Source: Planctomycetota bacterium (GTDB lineage Bacteria; Planctomycetota; Brocadiia; SM23-32; JAKLEA01). From it: DNA of 64,000 nucleotides. The notes beneath the pieces are model-generated. The model was not told the origin of the DNA, made no database searches, and was given only the letters and a program-made list of their open reading frames with translations. Where the stretch lies: positions 62,001 through 126,000 of the forward strand of contig JAKLEA010000001.1 of NCBI GenBank assembly GCA_022711755.1, written 5' to 3'. The translations under genes were made by a program, and so were the position numbers. This document shows positions 1 to 8,516 of the stretch, piece after piece; position 1 is the stretch's first letter, and the number at the start of each line of letters is the position of its first letter.

Positions 1-1437
1 CTTCAATTCCTTCATCACGTCCGCCGCCGCGCCAAGCTGTCCCTTGCCGCCGTCAACAACGAGAAGATCGGGCATCGCGGTTTCCTTCGAATCCTTCCCG
101 AAGCGTCTGGCAAGAACCTCGCGCAGCATGGCGAAATCGTCGGAGCCTTCCACCGTCTTTATCCGGAATCGCCTGTATCCCTTCCTGAATGGATCGCCGT
201 CCTGAAAAACGACCATTGCGCCGACGGCCTCGCGCCCGTTCAGATTCGAGATGTCGAAGCACTCTATGCGTCTCGGTGGCGCCGGAAGCCCCAACAGGTT
301 CTGAATGCTTTTCAGGACTGAATCCCTGTCCATCGTATCGCTAAGCCGCGCATCATAGGCGCTCTGCGCGTTGCGGTTGGCAAGTTCGACCAGCCGCATC
401 TTATCCCCCCGGCTGGGGCTGATGACCTCAATCTTCTGCTGCTTTAACTCAGATAGCCACTCGGTAAGCAGAGTCTCGTCCTCGGTTGGGCATGGCAGCA
501 AAATCTCCTTCGGGATGAAGCGCGTTGTCGAATAGAACTGGTTCAGGAACGAACGGAAAGCCTCTTCCGTGGGCATGTCCCCGACGTCGGATAGATAGGA
601 TGCGGTATCTTCCATGCGCCCGTTGCGAATGAAGAATATCTGCACGGCCATCCGCGCGCCCGCCCTGTGGATTCCGAAGACGTCCCGGTCGGTTTCGTCC
701 ATCGAGGATGCCATTCTCTGGCGTTCCAGAGTAAGCTCGATCGCCCTCATGCGATCCCGGATTTTTGCGGCCTTCTCGAACTTCATTTCCGCAGCGGATC
801 GCTGCATCTCCTCGCGTAACGCTTTAAGCACGTCTTCCGTATGCCCACGAAGAAAAAGAACAACCTGCTCTAGCATTGCCTCGTAATCCTCTTCGGAAAT
901 CCCTCCGCAGCACGGTCCGAGGCACTGGCCCAGCTCGTGATACACGCAGGGTCGCGTCCGACTCCTGCATTCGGACAGCTTGCACTTGCGCAGGGGAAAT
1001 ATCCGATGGAGCGTCTTCAACGTGTCTCGCGCTGCTCTTGCGCTGGAATATGGCCCGAAATAAAGCGACTTGCCTTCCGTCTTGCGCCGCACGATCCTCG
1101 GCACAGGATACGGCTTCGACAGATCAATCTCCACGCTTACGAAGGTCTTGTCATCCTTGAGATTGACGTTGAACCGGGGGCGGAATTGCTTGATGAGGCT
1201 GTTTTCAAGAATCAGCGCCTCTTTCTCCGTGGACGTGACCACCCAGTCAACGTCCTGAACGTCCGAGATGCGGATCGTTATTAGCCGGTTCTCCTCGCGC
1301 GGGGGCTTGAAGTAGCTCATCACGCGGTTGCGGAGATTCTTTGCCTTGCCGATGTAAATAACCTCGCGCCGGGCGTTCTTCATAAGGTAGACGCCGGGCG
1401 ATTCCGGAAGGCTTCTGAGTTTATCCTCAAGCGCCAT
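1..1437 (-). CDS. uvrC: UvrABC excinuclease subunit C (3' end cut by window edge)
   Basis: UvrC makes the dual incisions in nucleotide excision repair after UvrA/UvrB damage recognition. I translated the minus strand from the ATG at 1435-1437: 479 codons stay open to the window edge. The protein starts MALEDKLRSLPESPGVYLM and shows a GIY-YIG nuclease domain (residues about 10-95, GVYLM and YIGKAKNLRNRV). A Cys-rich stretch CVYHELGQCLGPC lies near 160-175, followed by a UVR motif (about 205-235, KFEKAAKIRDRM). The RNase H-like C-terminal nuclease domain then begins (IECFDISNLNG) and reads to LLVVDGGKGQLG. Full UvrC is usually about 600 residues, so the C-terminal part with the helix-hairpin-helix motifs lies outside. 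The start is 14 bases after the stop of the histidine kinase gene, so the two are probably co-transcribed. Confidence 0.96.
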   Translation of the reverse strand, partial: MALEDKLRSLPESPGVYLMKNARREVIYIGKAKNLRNRVMSYFKPPREENRLITIRISDVQDVDWVVTSTEKEALILENSLIKQFRPRFNVNLKDDKTFVSVEIDLSKPYPVPRIVRRKTEGKSLYFGPYSSARAARDTLKTLHRIFPLRKCKLSECRSRTRPCVYHELGQCLGPCCGGISEEDYEAMLEQVVLFLRGHTEDVLKALREEMQRSAAEMKFEKAAKIRDRMRAIELTLERQRMASSMDETDRDVFGIHRAGARMAVQIFFIRNGRMEDTASYLSDVGDMPTEEAFRSFLNQFYSTTRFIPKEILLPCPTEDETLLTEWLSELKQQKIEVISPSRGDKMRLVELANRNAQSAYDARLSDTMDRDSVLKSIQNLLGLPAPPRRIECFDISNLNGREAVGAMVVFQDGDPFRKGYRRFRIKTVEGSDDFAMLREVLARRFGKDSKETAMPDLLVVDGGKGQLGAAADVMKELK

Positions 1438-1451
1438 TGCGTATCCGGGCG

Positions 1452-3155
1452 TCAAGGCTCAAGGATGACGTCATCCGGGTCGGCTGCGGGCAGATCGAAG
1501 TATATCGTCGTTCCGACCCCCTCCTGGCTCTCTATGCGAATCCTGCCGTCATGCGCCTCGACAATCGCCTTGGCGATTGAAAGGCCCAGTCCAGCGCCCT
1601 GCTTGCGTTCGCTTGCTCGGCCCGCCTGTTTGAATCTCTCGAATATGGTGTCCAGCGCCTCTTGGGGTATGCCGCTTCCGGTGTCCCGGATCATGACCTC
1701 AACGCGCCCGCCGCCCATTCGGCGCGTTCCCAGTGTCACCTCCCCGCCGACTGGAGTATGCCGCAACGAATTGCTGACGAGATTCATCATGACCCTTACA
1801 ATCTTGTCATGGTCTGCCTTGACGAAGCAGGCGTGATCGTCAACCACGACGGCGCATGTGATCTTCCTGGCCGCAAAATTGGCCTGAAGCATGTCCAGAC
1901 ACTGATAAAAGACCATGTCCAGGCCTATCGGTTCGATATTCACCTCAAGCCTGCCTTTGCGCGAGCGGGCCATGTCAAGCATGTCGTTTATCATGCAAAG
2001 CAGTTTGTCGAGATTTCTCCTGCAGACGACAAGCGCCCTGACCTGCCGCGGCGCGATCCCGCCAAGCTGCTCGGTCAGTAACATTTCCGTGTATCCCGAA
2101 ACGCTTGACAACGGCGCCTTCAGATCATGGGTGATGTCCTCCATCGCCCTGCTTCGAGCCTCCCTTTCCAGGCTTTCCTCCTTTACAGCATGATCAAGGG
2201 ATTCCATCCGCGTGTTCAATTTTTCGTATTCAAGAACGCCCTGAGCAAGCTGCCCCAGGAACCTGCCCACGGCCTCCACCTCGGCGGCAAATTCCATAAC
2301 TTCTCTGGGCGTCTGCTCGTTGAAGATGCCGATCGCGCCTATGACCTTGCCCCTGCTGCTGATGGGAACCAGCACTGCGTTGGTCAGGCGACGGCTCTCG
2401 AAAAGCGCGGCCTCAACGTCGTGCAAAGGCTCTGTCTGAATGGACTCAATTACGGTCGCACTCTCCGAGTCTATCACCCGCTCCATGATCGAATCTCCGG
2501 TATGGAGCTGGTACTGAAGGTCGGCAAGGCATCCGGTATTATTGAACGGAAATATGCGGAGCAAGTCGTTGGCTTCGGAAAGCACCGCAAGTATTCCAAA
2601 ATCGTATTTCACCAGGTTGCCGATCCCAAGGGCCACTACCTCGGTCAACTCCTTCATTTCCAGGCAGAGATGCAGACTGTCAATAAGGTCAAGCACGCGT
2701 GTCAACCGCAACACCTGGTTGCGATGTTTGACTGCCTGCTTCGCATAATGGTCCGTCAGCCTGACGTGAAGCCCGCGGAGGATCGCCTCGAAATTCCCGA
2801 CTTGCTTCTGCTCTTCCATGGGCAGGAGCAATCCTTCCCCCTTTAGAATGTCGGAAAGAATGTCCGGCATTGCCAGAATTCGCTCAAGGGCGTGTTCAGG
2901 CATGATCTTCTGATCCATGCACATCTCAATGTGCGCCCTGAGCATGCTGAAGTCGGCCAGTTCAGGAGGCTGCTGCGCGACTTGGCCGCAGTAAAGCACG
3001 AAGGCCTCGGACCACCCTTGCAGTTTTTCCCGTGAAGGCAGTCGTTCTATCGCATATGCTCCCGATGCTTGGTAGACACGCTCCACCCACTTCATCGCGA
3101 TTTCGCGGCGATGCGTGTCGAGCAATTGTGCCAGGATTTCACGATCTTCCATCAT
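1452..3155 (-). CDS. Sensor histidine kinase with GAF domain
   Basis: Cytoplasmic two-component sensor kinase, 567 residues from the preferred start (MMEDREILAQ); the frame is open back to 3233, but that extension looks non-coding. An N-terminal helical segment of about 110 residues resembles RsbR-type N-terminal sensor domains (inferred). A GAF-like domain spans roughly 150-300 and a short coiled coil follows. The HisKA domain has the H-box DITHDLKAPLSSVSGYTEML, with phospho-acceptor His near residue 343. The HATPase domain shows the N box (NLVSNSLRHTP), G1 (DTGSGIP) and G2 (GAGLGLSIAKAI). No transmembrane segment is visible. No response regulator lies in the window, so its partner is unknown. 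It sits directly upstream of uvrC, which is reminiscent of the uvrY-uvrC operon of gammaproteobacteria, though there the partner is a regulator rather than a kinase. Confidence 0.92.
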   Translation of the reverse strand: MMEDREILAQLLDTHRREIAMKWVERVYQASGAYAIERLPSREKLQGWSEAFVLYCGQVAQQPPELADFSMLRAHIEMCMDQKIMPEHALERILAMPDILSDILKGEGLLLPMEEQKQVGNFEAILRGLHVRLTDHYAKQAVKHRNQVLRLTRVLDLIDSLHLCLEMKELTEVVALGIGNLVKYDFGILAVLSEANDLLRIFPFNNTGCLADLQYQLHTGDSIMERVIDSESATVIESIQTEPLHDVEAALFESRRLTNAVLVPISSRGKVIGAIGIFNEQTPREVMEFAAEVEAVGRFLGQLAQGVLEYEKLNTRMESLDHAVKEESLEREARSRAMEDITHDLKAPLSSVSGYTEMLLTEQLGGIAPRQVRALVVCRRNLDKLLCMINDMLDMARSRKGRLEVNIEPIGLDMVFYQCLDMLQANFAARKITCAVVVDDHACFVKADHDKIVRVMMNLVSNSLRHTPVGGEVTLGTRRMGGGRVEVMIRDTGSGIPQEALDTIFERFKQAGRASERKQGAGLGLSIAKAIVEAHDGRIRIESQEGVGTTIYFDLPAADPDDVILEP

Positions 3156-3407
3156 GCTGCGACCTGTTCCGAACGCATTGGTGCGAAACTGAATACGTAA
3201 AAGCAACACGTCTGCCGGAAAACCGACCGGCAATTAAGAAAATCCGCCTACCAGCCACTTTATAATATCCTAGTCCTGCCCGGATGGAGAGTCAACATTT
3301 GCAGTGGAAAAGCCGGATCCAAGCCTTGAAGCAACTTTCCTGCTACAATCCGGATGCGGGAGATCGCATGTTTATCGCGTAGCCTGTTTTCGGAAAGGAC
3401 ATTCTCA

Positions 3408-4907
3408 ATGAGCAAGCGCATTGACCGTCGAGCATTCATGGGAGCGACCAGCCTGGCATTAGGGCTTGGAATAACAGGTTGCGCCGGTAGTTCGATCAAT
3501 CCTGTTGGCGAATCAAACGTCAGCGGCGACAGGGATGGCGAAAACGGCAAAACAGTCCCCCGGACATGCGTTAATGATGTTGCGCATGAAGCCTCGTTGA
3601 GCGCCGATATACGCAAACTTGTTGACAAGACCCCGCTCATGGACACGCATGAGCATCTTCCGCCTGAAGCTGATCGCATCGCCAACCTGGATAAGCTGGA
3701 TTCCACTCCCGCCCCGGATTTCGGAATGTTGATGTGCCACTATACGGATTCCGACCTGAGAGTCTCTGGCATGTCTGGCGATGACTACAAGAAGCTCATC
3801 GGCCGTAATCTGTCGCCAGTGGAGAAATGGAAACTGGTTGCCCCCTATTATGAGCGTTGCCGCCACACTGGTTACCAGATATGTGTGCGGGAAAGCGTCC
3901 GCGCCCTCTACGGCGAAGATGACATCCGCGAAGACAACTGCGAAGCCATCAGTCGTCGCCTGCGCGAGCAAGTCCGCCCCGGTTTCTACCGGCGAATACT
4001 GCGAGAAGCAGCCAACATCGAGCATGCGCAGGTCAACTCCCTGAGCAACCCCGTCTTTCAGGAGATCGAACCTGCGGACGATCTCCTCAGCTATGACTTG
4101 TGGACGATCGGCATTGCCAGCGGAGTAAATCGCAACACGCTGAATCACTGCGCCGGAGCCGAAGTAACCACATTGAAACAGGCCCACGAAACCATTGACC
4201 ATATCTTCGATAAGTATGGACCGAGAGCCATCGCCGTAAAAGACCAGAGCGCCTATGGGCGGCGACTCAACTATGAGGACGTCAGCGACGAAGACGCAGC
4301 CCCAATCTTCGCCCGTTATGCCAAAGGAGACAGATCGCTGAAGCCGGAAGAAATGAAGGCAGTTCAGGACAATCTCTTCCGCCGATGTCTGTGGCTCGCT
4401 GCCGTGCATAAGCTCCCGGTCAAACTTCATACAGGATACACAGCCGGTCACGGCGGCATGGACCTGGCGCGGGTGCGCGACAATATGACCGACGTTGCCA
4501 GGCTGTCCAGGGAATTCCCCAGTACGACATTCGTGCTGATGCACATCGCATATCCCTACCAGCGCGAATTGATCGCCCTCTGCAAGCATTACCCACGCAT
4601 TTATGCCGACATGTGCTGGGCCTGGATCATTGATCCGGCGTCATCTGTCAGTTTCCTCAAGGAATTCATCATGGCCGCCCCGGCGTGCAAGCTCTTCACC
4701 TTCGGAGGCGATTTCAGACCGGTCGAGCTGATTGCGGGACACGCCCGCGTGGCGCGCCGCGGAATCGCTCTGGCACTCACCCAGCTTGTGCAGGAAGGCT
4801 GGCTTGCCGAATCGGACGCGCCCGCGCTGGTAGAGCGTATAATGCGCGGCAATGCCCGGGAGACATTCGATCTCGATCGCGTTCTCAAAAATCAGAAAGG
4901 AACTTGA
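3408..4907 (+). CDS. Tat-exported amidohydrolase-family lipoprotein
   Basis: Metal-dependent hydrolase of the amidohydrolase superfamily, 499 residues, substrate unknown. The start at 3408 follows GGAAAGG by about ten bases. The N-terminus MSKRIDRRAFMGATSLALG carries a twin-arginine-like RR motif and a lipobox (GITGC), so the protein is probably Tat-exported and lipid-anchored. The TIM-barrel metal ligands are all visible: HxH in MDTHEHLPPE, a Lys in AIAVKDQSAYGR, His in VKLHTGYTAGHG, His in LMHIAYPYQ and Asp in FTFGGDFRPVE. The closest recognisable relatives are the uronate-isomerase/amidohydrolase_2 type enzymes. The neighbour at 4932 is convergent, 24 bases away. Confidence 0.85.
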   Translation: MSKRIDRRAFMGATSLALGLGITGCAGSSINPVGESNVSGDRDGENGKTVPRTCVNDVAHEASLSADIRKLVDKTPLMDTHEHLPPEADRIANLDKLDSTPAPDFGMLMCHYTDSDLRVSGMSGDDYKKLIGRNLSPVEKWKLVAPYYERCRHTGYQICVRESVRALYGEDDIREDNCEAISRRLREQVRPGFYRRILREAANIEHAQVNSLSNPVFQEIEPADDLLSYDLWTIGIASGVNRNTLNHCAGAEVTTLKQAHETIDHIFDKYGPRAIAVKDQSAYGRRLNYEDVSDEDAAPIFARYAKGDRSLKPEEMKAVQDNLFRRCLWLAAVHKLPVKLHTGYTAGHGGMDLARVRDNMTDVARLSREFPSTTFVLMHIAYPYQRELIALCKHYPRIYADMCWAWIIDPASSVSFLKEFIMAAPACKLFTFGGDFRPVELIAGHARVARRGIALALTQLVQEGWLAESDAPALVERIMRGNARETFDLDRVLKNQKGT

Positions 4908-4931
4908 TGCCCCAGTGCAGCCTGGCAGCCG

Positions 4932-6227
4932 TCACTCCTCTCTCATCACGTCTGCGCCAACCTCAACGAAACGATTCCCTTCGCTAGCAAGTTCCCGTAT
5001 CTGTTTTCCGATGAACATCCCGACTCCGGCGCCCGATTCCCGCCTCGTGTTGCCAATCGTGTTTCCGCGAAATACAAGCCCTGAGTGACAACCCGTCAGA
5101 ACCACGCCCGCCCGGGCAGCTCCGTCCTTCCCGTTGTCCAGTATCCGGTTTCCTTCAAAGATATTGCGATCCGCCCCTTGAGGCACATCCTCAACCCGGA
5201 ACAGTACCCCGGCCTTCGCATTCCCTGTGATTGTATTGTTGCGGAAGACGTTGTCGCTGTCCTTGTGCCCGATTGAAATGCCTTCGCCCTTATTGTCGCA
5301 TAGCTCATTATCATCAAAAATCCCGCGCTGCACCCTCCAGCAGACGAACATGCCGCAGCTCCCGTTCCCGACGGACTTGTTCCGCCGCATGACCGGCGCC
5401 GCAGAACCGCTGCCCGGGTGAAGACCGTATCCCCTGTTATCCTGCACAACGCAGTCCTCAACGACGACGCGCTCCGATACCTGAAAGGAAATGCCGTCGC
5501 CATTGTAATCGCGGACGGCGCAGCGCCGGACAAGCACATCCCGGCATTCGAAAAAATAAATCCCCCCGCCCCGGCATCCGTCAAGCCACGTCTGCATCGC
5601 GCTGTTGCCTTCGATAATCAGGTCTTCAACGACGGCGTTGTTGATCCCCCAACCGCCGATCGCCGGAAATGTCTGTCGGGCTGAAGCGCCCTTTGACACG
5701 AAATAGTCCAGATAGAGCGGGGTTGATATCCTGAAAACATTGGCAGCCGTCTGAGCCGTTATAGTCGCGGTTGAAACGCAGAAACCGCCGGACCAGTTCC
5801 TGTCGCTGACGGCCACTCCGTCGCCGACCTGGAATCCCACTGGATTGGCCAGTGTGAGTTCCCTCTGATTGCAATCCCCGTCCTTGGCCAGCGGTGAAGT
5901 CGCCGCATTGCATAGAGCCAGAGTTGTTGCGCTTGGCGTCCCGCAAACGCGAACATTGTCCCGCAGCCTCAGCGCATTGCGCATGATATAGCGCCCTGGG
6001 AGAATCATCACCGTCCCCCCGCCTAAACCGGCGACGTAATCCACTGCCGCCTGTATGGCGCGATTATCCCCCCCGCGCATATCGCCATCAGCCATGCCGA
6101 CGCTGATCATCGCCCTGCCCTGTTCATCCGTCCTGGAATCAGGCTCAGTCCCAGCTACAGCAGCTAACAGCGCTGAAGCCATCGCCATGCTTGCGCACAC
6201 GAGTGTCCCTCCAAAGCTTTTCATCAT
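4932..6227 (-). CDS. Secreted right-handed parallel beta-helix protein
   Basis: A 431-residue exported protein with an N-terminal signal peptide (MMKSFGGTLVCASMAMASA, then a small-residue cleavage region). The body is made of pectate-lyase-like coils: an N-terminal coil with a GGGTVMILPGRY signature, followed by many turns rich in the N-x-V/I and G-N patterns (VVEDLIIEGNS, VVEDCVVQDNRG, NVFRNNTITGN, NIFEGNRILDNG). Such proteins are usually polysaccharide lyases or hydrolases, or surface adhesins, and no catalytic triad can be assigned by eye. An AAAGAGGT ribosome-binding site precedes the ATG at 6227. It is the first of three beta-helix proteins in this window. Confidence 0.85.
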   Translation of the reverse strand: MMKSFGGTLVCASMAMASALLAAVAGTEPDSRTDEQGRAMISVGMADGDMRGGDNRAIQAAVDYVAGLGGGTVMILPGRYIMRNALRLRDNVRVCGTPSATTLALCNAATSPLAKDGDCNQRELTLANPVGFQVGDGVAVSDRNWSGGFCVSTATITAQTAANVFRISTPLYLDYFVSKGASARQTFPAIGGWGINNAVVEDLIIEGNSAMQTWLDGCRGGGIYFFECRDVLVRRCAVRDYNGDGISFQVSERVVVEDCVVQDNRGYGLHPGSGSAAPVMRRNKSVGNGSCGMFVCWRVQRGIFDDNELCDNKGEGISIGHKDSDNVFRNNTITGNAKAGVLFRVEDVPQGADRNIFEGNRILDNGKDGAARAGVVLTGCHSGLVFRGNTIGNTRRESGAGVGMFIGKQIRELASEGNRFVEVGADVMREE

Positions 6228-6351
6228 TTGACCTCTTTATCACGTCAGAAACCGCAATTCAAAACCCGATCATTCAACAACGCCTGTCCTTGCATTTCAG
6301 CCGAACGGACACGATAATACATTCACGGTTCAACCATTGGCCAGGTGAAAC

Positions 6352-6990
6352 ATGTCCAGCGCATTGATTAACTTGCGATCAATAATGATCAAATTCCAGT
6401 TCGCAATGTTCCTGGCGCTTTGTCTGCTCGGATGTCGCGGAAGCAGGTCTGCTCCGACCGGAACTGAGGATGGGATGGCAATGGGTTCAATATATGACAT
6501 CAGTATACAGGACATTGACGGCAATGAGGTATCCCTGTCTCAATACAGGGGGCAGGTGATGATGATTGTAAACGTTGCCAGCAAGTGCGGTTTCACCGGC
6601 CAATATGCCGACCTTGAGGCGCTGTATGAAAAATACAAGGGGCAAGGTTTCGTGATTCTTGGATTTCCGTCAAACGACTTCCTTTGGCAGGAGCCGGGCA
6701 GCAACGCCGAGATCAAACAGTTCTGCATGATTAATTACGGTGTGACCTTCCCCATGTTCGCCAAAATAAGCGTCAAGGGTCGTGATAAACACCCGCTCTA
6801 CGACTACCTAACGGATGATAAAACCAATCCCAGACATGCCGGGAAAATCACGTGGAATTTCAATAAGTTTCTTGTCGGAAGAAATGGAACGATTGTCGCG
6901 CGTTTTGACAGCCGTACGAAGCCACTGAACGCCGAAGTCATCAAAGAAATAGAGGCGGCTTTGTCCATCCCACCGAAGACTGACGGGTAA
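6352..6990 (+). CDS. Glutathione peroxidase family lipoprotein (Cys type)
   Basis: Thiol peroxidase of the GPx family, 212 residues, with an N-terminal export signal ending in a lipobox (CLLGC). It probably works on the periplasmic face of a membrane, most likely with thioredoxin-type partners. The GPx motifs are present: NVASKCGFTG with the peroxidatic Cys in place of Sec, FPSNDFLWQEPGS with the conserved Gln, and ITWNFNKFLVGRNG with the Trp-Asn pair. FPCNQF is changed to FPSNDF. A candidate resolving Cys lies in EIKQFCMINYGVTFPMF. The ATG at 6352 has AGGTGA just upstream; an internal ATG at 6385 has no ribosome-binding site. Confidence 0.93.
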   Translation: MSSALINLRSIMIKFQFAMFLALCLLGCRGSRSAPTGTEDGMAMGSIYDISIQDIDGNEVSLSQYRGQVMMIVNVASKCGFTGQYADLEALYEKYKGQGFVILGFPSNDFLWQEPGSNAEIKQFCMINYGVTFPMFAKISVKGRDKHPLYDYLTDDKTNPRHAGKITWNFNKFLVGRNGTIVARFDSRTKPLNAEVIKEIEAALSIPPKTDG

Positions 6991-7250
6991 GTATAATGAT
7001 GAATTGAGATATTCCGGCACGTTAACAGGATGGTAGCGGACATGGTTTTTACATAATATACTATGATTCAGGAAGCCAAATGCCGGCACGTTTCTGGAGA
7101 ACTGCGCGGTCGGTCCCGGAGCGATTATCGGCTCAACTACCTGTCTTCTTCACTGCGTGGCCTTCTCCGCCAGTGAAGCGCGCCACATCACGGAGTCCGA
7201 CTCAACCATCACCCCAGGCGTAGTCATGCGCTGCTGAACGGAAGATTGCT

Positions 7251-8279
7251 ATGCCCCTTGCCAACGATCCTCGTGAAGTTAGAGAAATTGTTCAGTTATT
7301 CCGCAACCGGCAGGTTTCCATCGCAGCGTTCTGCACGGAAAATGCCGACTGCACGCAGGCGCTCATGACTGCCGCGCAGAAGGCCGCCGAAGAGTTGCGC
7401 CTGGCCAGACTGCCATTCTTCCTGGCCGCCACGGGCCGCTACAATCACCGGGCGCAACTGGCCAATTACACGGCCCTCAAGGACGCCGTCGAAGGCTTCA
7501 TGGCGTTCCGGGACGACGTCCGCCGCCTCTCCCGTACCGGCGGCCCTTTCCCGAACGTGTCTCCCATTCCATTCTTTGATCACGGCCAACCGGGGGCGGA
7601 CGCCGACCTTTTTGAGATGGGCATCGGTTTCTGGGGGGGCGTGATGTTCGACGCCTCAGAACTTCCAATCGAGCAGAACATTGAACTCACCCGCAAATTC
7701 GTCGCCAGACGCAGAGGCGATTGCTTCATAGAAGGCATATGCGACCAGGTCGCCTGCGCTGAGGAACCAGGCAGGCAACTGGACGAACCGACGACGCCTG
7801 AGCAGGCCCGGCGCTACATGGACGCGACTGGGGTTGACGCACTGGTCGTCAACCTTGGAACCGAGCATCGCTCGATGGGCGCGCGGCGGCAGTACATGAA
7901 GAAGCGCGCCCACGAAATCAGGGATGCCATCGGCCATAACATGGTTCTGCACGGAACATCATGCCTGCGCAGGGACGAGGTTGCGACGCTGCGCGAGGAC
8001 GGCATCCTGAAGGTCAATCTCTGGACGACTTTTGAGGTCGAGACGGGGCGCAACGTCGCCCGCGACGTGCTGCGCAACCTGCCAAAAATGCTGCCGGCGG
8101 AAGAGATCAAGGGACTTCTGCTGCCCTTTCAGAATCACTATTCCGACATACCGGAAATGGCCGATCTGGACCATGTCACGCACATCCACCGCCGCGACGA
8201 CATAATGGTCCCCACAATCACCCGCCTGGCAGGGGAATACTTTCGATGGTTCGGATACGAGAGGCTGAGGGGGGCATGA
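7251..8279 (+). CDS. Class II fructose-bisphosphate/tagatose aldolase-like protein
   Basis: Probable zinc-dependent class II aldolase-superfamily enzyme, 342 residues, cleaving a ketose phosphate or a related substrate. Recognisable family signatures are PIPFFDHGQPG (the His of the usual LDHG motif), GVMFDASELPIEQNIELT (usually the VMxDGSxLPxEEN motif), ATGVDALVVNLGTEHR (the family TGVDALAVxIGTxHG motif), MVLHGTSCLRRDEV (LHGGSG loop with an altered glycine) and GILKVNLWT. The departures GTEHR and HGTSC suggest a divergent subfamily with its own substrate. GGAAGA lies a few bases upstream of the ATG. The gene is convergent with the UroD-like gene at 8517. Confidence 0.8.
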   Translation: MPLANDPREVREIVQLFRNRQVSIAAFCTENADCTQALMTAAQKAAEELRLARLPFFLAATGRYNHRAQLANYTALKDAVEGFMAFRDDVRRLSRTGGPFPNVSPIPFFDHGQPGADADLFEMGIGFWGGVMFDASELPIEQNIELTRKFVARRRGDCFIEGICDQVACAEEPGRQLDEPTTPEQARRYMDATGVDALVVNLGTEHRSMGARRQYMKKRAHEIRDAIGHNMVLHGTSCLRRDEVATLREDGILKVNLWTTFEVETGRNVARDVLRNLPKMLPAEEIKGLLLPFQNHYSDIPEMADLDHVTHIHRRDDIMVPTITRLAGEYFRWFGYERLRGA

Positions 8280-8348
8280 GGGGTGCGGCATATGTATTGA
8301 TATGTGGTGTATTGAAACGCCAGATTGTTAATGTGATGTAAACATGAG

Positions 8349-8377
8349 CAATTGCTTCGAATGTGTAGAAGCAATTG
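8349..8377. terminator. Inverted repeat between convergent genes, possible bidirectional terminator
   Basis: A perfect 10-bp inverted repeat (CAATTGCTTC at 8349-8358, GAAGCAATTG at 8368-8377) has a 9-base loop and sits midway between two convergent genes. No clean T-run follows, so a terminator role is likely only from position. Confidence 0.45.
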
Positions 8378-8516
8378 TGAATATCTGGACTTCTTTATTC
8401 CTCAGACTTGAACCGCACGGATTCGACCGCAAATCTGTGGTTCGGCAAAAAGTCACCGATTTCTCTGTTATGGAATAGACTGAACGGCAGACGCAATGAT
8501 CTTCTGAACGCCGGTC

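Noticed and set aside
3513..4589. A 358-codon open frame on the minus strand inside the amidohydrolase gene
   Set aside because: It lies fully opposite a gene with signal peptide, complete metal-binding residues and a good ribosome-binding site. The high GC content makes long antisense frames common here. Its sequence has no family-like features.
8401..8455. A tRNA-like stem with GATTCGA near the convergent gap
   Set aside because: No cloverleaf arms or anticodon stem could be drawn; only an imperfect hairpin is present. No tRNA or rRNA gene was recognised anywhere in the window.
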